Made by a program: the position numbers and the translations under genes. From the NCBI GenBank assembly GCA_945971355.1, contig CAMFPD010000061.1, forward strand, positions 1-10,759: a DNA stretch of 10,759 bases. The letters are read 5' to 3'. Shown piece after piece: positions 5,873-10,759 of this stretch. Every line of letters begins with the position of its first letter. Positions within the stretch are counted from its first letter, which is position 1. This DNA is from an uncultured Lachnobacterium sp. Lineage in GTDB: Bacteria > Bacillota > Clostridia > Lachnospirales > Lachnospiraceae. The notes beneath the pieces were generated by a model that saw only the letters and a list, made by a program, of their open reading frames with translations, did no database searches and was not told the origin of the DNA.

Positions 5873-8632
5873 CTATGAAATGCACTTAAATGTGAGTTTT
5901 TCCACATTTATCCCTGTTGCACCAAAGTATAATTTTATAAAATGGTTTTTTCCCATAATATAAGCAAGGTGGGTTTTCTCTGAGACAGTCTCTCCATTGC
6001 TTCCTCTGAACACAATTGTATCCACTATCATATTGTCATAGAAAACTGTAACCGGCAGCTGTGCAAGCTCATTTAATGATGAGTTCACCTCTACTTCTAT
6101 TTCATAATCACCGGATTTCTCTGTCTGTATTCCAAATAATACAGTTGATCCCAGTGATGTATCAAAGCCACTTCCATCAATTACAAGTGTACCATCTTCA
6201 TCCGCCTCATAGTAATCTACTTCTGTTACGATTCCATCCTCTTCCTGAACTGCCTTAATCTCATCAAGTTCTTCCTGACTAATTGCATCCATCTCATAAA
6301 GCATTGCTGGTGATTTAAGAATAAAGCCCAAGATATTTTTGGCATTTCTCTGGAGCTGACCAATTGTAACTCTTCCAGCCTCCATCTCATCCATTATATC
6401 ATCCTGAGTCTGATCTGCTGCATCGTTTGAACACATATACAAATCATTTCCTGCAGCCACCATAACCCCATGACATCTAATATCTGATTGCTGACCTTCA
6501 AAGTTGGCCTTTGCCCACCAGTCACTCATGACTATTCCTTCAAATCCCCACTGTTTTCTGAGAATAAGGGTATTAAGGTCATAGCTTCCTGCTGTCCACA
6601 ATCCGTTTACAGGACCATAGGTTGTCATAACAGATCTTGCATTGCCTTCTTTCACAGACATCTCAAAACCTTTGAGATAAATCTCTCTAAGGGCTCTCTG
6701 CGATATAACGCCTTCTACAAAGTGTCTGTTTGCCTCCTGATTATTTCCACAAAAATGCTTAATTGTTCCTGTTGTGCCAACTGTATTCAAGCCTCTGATC
6801 TGAGCTGCTCCCATTTTACCTGTAAGGAATGGATCCTCTGAGATATATTCAAAATTTCTTCCGCACAATGGATGTCTGTGAATATTTAAACCAGGACCCA
6901 GGAGAGCGTCAACTCTGTTCTTTCTAAGCTCACGGCTTGTCATACTGTACAGTTCCTCTACAAGCTCATCGTTGAATGTGCATCCAACAAGTGTTCCATT
7001 TGGAAGCGAGAAAGCTTTTGCTCCCACATCAAATCTAAGTCCGGATGGACCGTCTGTAGTACATGCAGCTGGAATTCCGAAACCTCTTAAGCTTTCAGTA
7101 AGTCCACCAAAACCTGAACCAGTTCCTGGAGTTACCTTTCTGCATGACATTCCCTCTCCACGGAACATGCTCACCAAGTCCTCTTTCGAGAGTTGGGCAA
7201 CAAACTCGTCCATAGAAACTTTATTATTATATACATCTGCAAGCTTGTATCCCTTGTCCCCTGTGTATGGAATTTCTTCTGGTTTCTCAACTCTGTCATA
7301 AGGACCAAAAGTTCTGACTGGAGTAGCCTCCATCACAAGACTTCCGTCCTCATTTCTATGCATACGCTCAAAGCCTTCTCCTGGTGCATACGCCTCCTCA
7401 AGCTGCTCCACAACTGTAAATTCCTGCTCAAAGCTGCCTATCTCTACTGCATTTCTTACATCCTCACCTGCAAATACCTGATATTTACCAGCCTCTAGCA
7501 CAAATGCATCCTTGTGTCCTGTAACACCGCTGTCATCAAAGGATGCAAAATCCTTTTTCCATACAGTAATTTCAAGTTCCTGAGTATCTCCTACCTCAAG
7601 AGTCTTTGTCTTTGCATATCCAACTAATACTCTCTCTGCTTTTCCAAGGACACCCTGTGGAGCCTTTACATATACCTGTATTGTGTTTTTACCAGCATAT
7701 TTTCCTGTATTCTTAACAGTAACTTTCACAGTTACTTTGTTTGTATCCATGCACGATGTACAACCTGTATCAAGGCTGTATGTATTCTCAAATTCGGTAT
7801 ATGAAAGTCCATATCCAAATGGATACATCACCTTCTCCTTTGCAAAAGTTTCAAAGTATCTGTATCCCACGAAAATATCTTCTTTATAATAATTTTTATT
7901 TAAATCTCCGAAATAAGAATCTGATGGATAATCGGAAACATTGTACGCAATTGTGTCAGTCAATGAGCCACACGGATTTACTCTGCCTGTCAGCACATCA
8001 CAGACTCCATTTCCACCTTCCTGACCACCCTGCCATACATATAAAACAGCGTCAGGTTTTACTTCATCCACCCATTTCATATCGATGATATTACCAACAT
8101 TAAGTAAAACTATCACGTCACCAAATGCAGCTCTTACCTTTTTGAGCATATCAAGCTCCACTTCATTCAATCTGTACTGACCTGGCAAATCAGAATTGTC
8201 CTGATCCTCTCCGGCAGTTCTTGCAATAATCACAACCGCCTTATCATTTTCTTTTGCTGCATTATTTACTACAGCCGAATCTAAAGGCATCTCTTCCTGT
8301 GCCCAAGGCACCTTGCCCCAGCCTTCTCCAGCATCATATGGATGTATTTCTATCCATTTCTCATACACTGATAAAACATTCTCATCCACTGTTATGTTTT
8401 CTTCCCCTTTAAGGGCATCCAGAATACTCACAACATACTTTGCATTTACAAGTCCACCTGAACCAAGTCCGCTTTTATAATAATTAAATGCCCCTCTTCC
8501 AAAAACTGCAATCTTTTCACCAGCCCTGATTGGAAGAACTTCGTTGTCATTTTTTAATAGAACACAGCCTTCTGCAACAGTCTGCCTTGCAAGAGCCGCA
8601 TACTTATTTTCATCTACAGCATATTCACTCAT
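5873..8632 (-). CDS. Permuted GH3 beta-glucosidase with extra C-terminal domain
   Basis: This 919-residue glycoside hydrolase family 3 enzyme has reversed domain order. Residues 15-280 are the alpha/beta-sandwich half, with the probable acid/base Glu142 in T-A-G-E-D, closing at Y-P-F-G-Y-G-L-S-Y-T. Residues 298-408 are a fibronectin-III-like domain. Residues 475-775 are the (beta/alpha)8 half, with T-D-G-P-S-G-L-R (526-533), G-R-N-F-E-Y-I-S-E-D-P (591-601), K-H-F (625-627) and the nucleophile Asp704 in V-M-S-D-W. Butyrivibrio and Ruminococcus beta-glucosidases share this order. Residues 806-919 are beta-rich and unassigned, possibly carbohydrate-binding. There is no signal peptide, so it probably hydrolyses imported oligosaccharides in the cytoplasm; exact specificity is not deducible. 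GGAGG lies seven bases before the ATG at 8632. A longer frame to 8689 would include this site. The GntR gene follows downstream and a chemoreceptor gene diverges upstream. Confidence 0.94.
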   Translation of the reverse strand: MSEYAVDENKYAALARQTVAEGCVLLKNDNEVLPIRAGEKIAVFGRGAFNYYKSGLGSGGLVNAKYVVSILDALKGEENITVDENVLSVYEKWIEIHPYDAGEGWGKVPWAQEEMPLDSAVVNNAAKENDKAVVIIARTAGEDQDNSDLPGQYRLNEVELDMLKKVRAAFGDVIVLLNVGNIIDMKWVDEVKPDAVLYVWQGGQEGGNGVCDVLTGRVNPCGSLTDTIAYNVSDYPSDSYFGDLNKNYYKEDIFVGYRYFETFAKEKVMYPFGYGLSYTEFENTYSLDTGCTSCMDTNKVTVKVTVKNTGKYAGKNTIQVYVKAPQGVLGKAERVLVGYAKTKTLEVGDTQELEITVWKKDFASFDDSGVTGHKDAFVLEAGKYQVFAGEDVRNAVEIGSFEQEFTVVEQLEEAYAPGEGFERMHRNEDGSLVMEATPVRTFGPYDRVEKPEEIPYTGDKGYKLADVYNNKVSMDEFVAQLSKEDLVSMFRGEGMSCRKVTPGTGSGFGGLTESLRGFGIPAACTTDGPSGLRFDVGAKAFSLPNGTLVGCTFNDELVEELYSMTSRELRKNRVDALLGPGLNIHRHPLCGRNFEYISEDPFLTGKMGAAQIRGLNTVGTTGTIKHFCGNNQEANRHFVEGVISQRALREIYLKGFEMSVKEGNARSVMTTYGPVNGLWTAGSYDLNTLILRKQWGFEGIVMSDWWAKANFEGQQSDIRCHGVMVAAGNDLYMCSNDAADQTQDDIMDEMEAGRVTIGQLQRNAKNILGFILKSPAMLYEMDAISQEELDEIKAVQEEDGIVTEVDYYEADEDGTLVIDGSGFDTSLGSTVLFGIQTEKSGDYEIEVEVNSSLNELAQLPVTVFYDNMIVDTIVFRGSNGETVSEKTHLAYIMGKNHFIKLYFGATGINVEKLTFKCIS

Positions 8633-8731
8633 TATGTTCCCTCCGTTACTTATTTTCGTATCATAGTCCAAATTCAGACGTAACTTCACAATTATTTTAT
8701 CTCATGGCAACACCTTTTTTCTACTATTTTG

Positions 8732-8760
8732 ATGACATAAAATACTTAATTATGACATAA
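8732..8760. repeat. Direct repeat ATGACATAA with 20-bp period, possible operator
   Basis: ATGACATAA occurs at 8732-8740 and 8752-8760, exactly 20 bp apart, about two helical turns, so both copies face the same side of the DNA. The second copy is part of a palindrome, TTATG-A-CATAA (8750-8760). It lies 100 bp upstream of the glucosidase start and ends 10 bp before the receptor -35 box, so it could serve either gene. The binding protein is unknown; the nearby GntR protein is one candidate. Confidence 0.5.
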
Positions 8761-8769
8761 GCTTTTTTC

Positions 8770-8798
8770 TTTACTCTTATTTGTATTTTATTTATAAT
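8770..8798 (+). promoter_or_regulatory. Candidate promoter of the chemoreceptor gene
   Basis: TTTACT (8770-8775), a 17-base spacer and a perfect TATAAT (8793-8798) lie 80 bases upstream of the receptor ATG. The -35 box is a 4/6 match. The predicted start is near 8805, inside the inverted repeat at 8800-8823. I saw no sigma-28 type motif, the usual promoter class for many motility genes. No convincing promoter for the glucosidase was found on the other strand. Confidence 0.5.
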
Positions 8799-8799
8799 T

Positions 8800-8823
8800 A
8801 TTATGTATCGTTTCTTACATAAT
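8800..8823. repeat. Perfect 8-bp inverted repeat at the receptor transcription start
   Basis: ATTATGTA (8800-8807) and TACATAAT (8816-8823) are perfect inverted arms around an 8-base centre. The element begins one base after the TATAAT box and covers the predicted transcription start, a classic position for a repressor operator. No T-run follows, so it is not a terminator. If transcribed it would form a weak AT-rich stem at the 5' end of the mRNA. Confidence 0.5.
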
Positions 8824-8878
8824 CAAATGGGAAAGATATTGATTAAATAAGGGAATAATTTAAGGAGGGAACTTACAA

Positions 8879-10753
8879 ATGAAAAAGATCAGTACTCGAA
8901 TTGCCACGGTTTTCTCAATCACCACAGTTTTATGCCTGGTTATTGTAACTGCCATTTCTTTCTTTATATGCATGAAAGGAACCGAAAGCAGCTCAAAACT
9001 CAGCTTAAATAACGCTGCCACATTAAGCGCAAACAATGTGGGGAATTTGCTGGAAAATTATAAGGCTGCAGTCATTGCAACTGGACAGAGCAACATTCTA
9101 TATTCCTCAGATGTATCCTTGGAGGAGAAAAAGAATTACATCAATTCTTATGTGGAGTCCTTCGGCTTCACAAGCGGTAATCTCCTTGATACAAAAGGTG
9201 TCAGCTTAATCGATGGAACTGATTTCAGTGATAGAGGTTATGTTCAGACAGCACTGTCAGGCGAAGCAAATATTTCAGATATCACACTGAGCAAGTATAC
9301 TAATACTTACGGAACAAGTATTGCCGCACCAATTCAGGATAAAACCGGGAAAATAAAAGGTGTAGTTTATTTCAGACTTGATATCGATTTTATGCAGGAT
9401 ATCACAAATGAAATAAAATTAAGCGAAAATAGCATTGCGTACATAGTCAATGCTGATGGAGATTACATTGTAAATGCCAATCCAGACTTAATCCTTACTC
9501 CAGCCGAGATTAAGCCAAGCACAACTCAATACGTTGCCACAGCTGATATACCTGGAACTAATGGATGGCAGCTTATTGTTGAAGCTCCGTCTAGCGATTT
9601 TGACCAGTCAGTAAGAATGATGGGCCGCATCTCATTGATTATGGATTTTGTTGTTCTTTTCCTTATTTTCATAATTGCAGGTATTTTTGCAAGAACAATC
9701 AGCAAACCGGTTATAACTGTGCAAAATGCACTTATCGGAATTGCAAAGGGTGATTTATCACAGAAAATTCCTAAGACCACCAGAAAAGACGAAATTGGAA
9801 TTATGCAAAACACAGCTGCCCAGCTTGTGGATATGCTTCACAAGGTTCTTGGTCAGGCAAACACTATTTTATCTTCTATGTCTAATTGTGATCTCACAGT
9901 CAGCGACATGAACAGTTATCCAGGTGAATTTGACACTCTGGCTAACTCAGTTAACCAGATAAAAGAAATTATCACATACTTAATTGTTGAGATTCAGAGT
10001 TCATCTTCCAATGTAAAAATTGGTTCAGAACAGCTTGCAGATGCTACTCAGCTACTTTCAAACGGAGCCACATCACAGTCTGCATCAATTGAAAAGCTTA
10101 TGTCTGAGATGGATGATGTTGCCGCCAGCATAAACCACAGCTCTGAAAATGGAAGGCTTATTAATAAACAGCTCAATGACTTGAAGCTTGAAATTCAGGA
10201 AGGAAACGAGCAGATGAATGAGCTCCTCCGCGTAGTTGCTGAGGTTGAGCAGATGTCATCTGATATCAAGAAAATTGTTGGAGATATCGACAATATCTCA
10301 TTCCAGACAAATATCCTTGCACTCAATGCTTCCGTTGAGGCTGCAAGAGCCGGTGACAATGGACGTGGTTTTGCCGTTGTTGCTGAGGAGGTTTCAAACC
10401 TTGCTGCTAAGTCTGGTGAAGCTTCTAAGCACACTGGAGAGCTCATCGAAAGATGTATTGATGGAATCGCTAACGCCAAGGCTTGTGCAGACCGTACGTC
10501 AGAATCTCTCCTCAACATCGTCAAGAATTCAAGGGAGATTACTGAAGCCTTTAACGAAATCACTGAGAATACTACAGAGGAAGCTCGAAAAGCTAACGCA
10601 ATCAAAGAAGAAATCGACAACATCACATCTGTTGTTCAGTCTAATTCTTCAAGTGCTATGGAAACGGCTGCTTCAACTGAGGAGCTTTCGCATCAGGCTA
10701 TCTCACTTGAACAGATGGTTGCCAAGTTCAAGGTTGATAACACTTTGAATTAA
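8879..10753 (+). CDS. Methyl-accepting chemotaxis protein with dCache sensor
   Basis: This is a complete 624-residue transmembrane chemoreceptor. Residues 9-31 are the first membrane span. Residues 33-248 are an extracytoplasmic double-Cache sensor, with the typical S-D-R-G-Y-V-Q-T-A-L-S-G block (117-128) and the P-I-Q-D ... G-V-V-Y-F-R-L-D-I-D strand pair (151-170). Residues 251-271 are the second span. A HAMP domain (272-325) and a likely second HAMP-like segment (330-372, with D-L-T and P-G-E-F) follow. The rest is the coiled-coil signalling hairpin, its tip at E-A-A-R-A-G-D-N-G-R-G-F-A-V-V-A (487-502) for CheA/CheW contact. No C-terminal CheR-binding pentapeptide is seen. AAGGAGGG lies nine bases before ATG. 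dCache receptors sense small molecules such as amino acids or sugars; the ligand is unknown. It diverges from the beta-glucosidase, which hints at a carbohydrate link. Confidence 0.95.
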   Translation: MKKISTRIATVFSITTVLCLVIVTAISFFICMKGTESSSKLSLNNAATLSANNVGNLLENYKAAVIATGQSNILYSSDVSLEEKKNYINSYVESFGFTSGNLLDTKGVSLIDGTDFSDRGYVQTALSGEANISDITLSKYTNTYGTSIAAPIQDKTGKIKGVVYFRLDIDFMQDITNEIKLSENSIAYIVNADGDYIVNANPDLILTPAEIKPSTTQYVATADIPGTNGWQLIVEAPSSDFDQSVRMMGRISLIMDFVVLFLIFIIAGIFARTISKPVITVQNALIGIAKGDLSQKIPKTTRKDEIGIMQNTAAQLVDMLHKVLGQANTILSSMSNCDLTVSDMNSYPGEFDTLANSVNQIKEIITYLIVEIQSSSSNVKIGSEQLADATQLLSNGATSQSASIEKLMSEMDDVAASINHSSENGRLINKQLNDLKLEIQEGNEQMNELLRVVAEVEQMSSDIKKIVGDIDNISFQTNILALNASVEAARAGDNGRGFAVVAEEVSNLAAKSGEASKHTGELIERCIDGIANAKACADRTSESLLNIVKNSREITEAFNEITENTTEEARKANAIKEEIDNITSVVQSNSSSAMETAASTEELSHQAISLEQMVAKFKVDNTLN

Positions 10754-10759
10754 GCTATT

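Noticed and set aside
6061..8088. Several open frames on the plus strand across the GH3 gene
   Set aside because: All lie opposite a strongly recognised enzyme, lack ribosome binding sites and have unnatural compositions.
8633..8689. Nineteen extra N-terminal residues on the GH3 enzyme
   Set aside because: The extension contains the GGAGGG site at good spacing for the ATG at 8632 and shows no family similarity or signal peptide.
8803..8820. Catabolite-repression (cre) site near the receptor start
   Set aside because: The minus strand has AAACG but the right half does not fit the cre consensus. The perfect inverted repeat explains the pattern better.
8799..8878. Sigma-28 (flagellar) promoter for the chemoreceptor
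   Set aside because: No TAAA followed at about 15 bases by a GCCGATAA-like box is present; the TATAAT promoter fits better.
10195..10626. Minus-strand open frame of 143 codons opposite the chemoreceptor
   Set aside because: It is the Ser/Ala-rich shadow of the MCP signalling coiled coil, with no ribosome binding site or recognisable family.

Overview
The window looks like a contig-end piece of a low-G+C Gram-positive genome, most probably a Lachnospiraceae (Butyrivibrio/Pseudobutyrivibrio/Roseburia-like) clostridium. Four things support this: AT-rich intergenic DNA, strong AGGAGG-type ribosome binding sites on nearly every gene, a DUF6465-like small protein, and a GH3 beta-glucosidase with the permuted domain order known from Butyrivibrio and Ruminococcus. 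The genus is inference. Bases 1-14 match the end of the Nextera/Tn5 mosaic-end adapter and are probably not genomic.

Left part (15-2505): a small HPr-fold-like protein on the minus strand that lacks the phosphorylatable histidine. It is followed on the plus strand by a YhhN-family membrane protein, a 319-bp gap, and a YitT-family membrane protein. The gap holds a very good promoter whose predicted start lies only a few bases before a strong terminator hairpin. This suggests an attenuated leader or a tiny RNA ahead of the YitT gene. A bidirectional terminator separates the YitT gene from the convergent MFS gene.

Middle part (2506-5100): a FucP-like MFS transporter (minus) diverges from a two-gene plus-strand operon encoding a DUF6465-like basic protein and a ParA/Soj-type ATPase without a ParB. 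The divergent region contains two pairs of short tandem repeats just upstream of the operon promoter. A long hairpin closes the operon and is shared with the convergent GntR gene.

Right part (5102-10753): on the minus strand a 919-aa permuted GH3 beta-glucosidase with an extra C-terminal beta-rich domain is followed 87 bp later by an FCD-type GntR regulator. Divergent from the glucosidase is a dCache-HAMP-MCP chemoreceptor. The divergent spacer has a 20-bp-spaced direct repeat and a perfect 8-bp-arm inverted repeat at the predicted receptor start site. A plausible inferred reading is a small carbohydrate module: hydrolase, its regulator, and a receptor for extracellular nutrients.

All seven larger genes appear intact. 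No tRNA, rRNA, CRISPR array, insertion sequence or clear riboswitch was seen. Start codons for the MFS, ParA and glucosidase genes were moved downstream from the longest reading frame because the ribosome binding site lies inside the longer version. I did not find a clearly novel multi-gene system; the most open questions are the ParA pair and the regulatory DNA.
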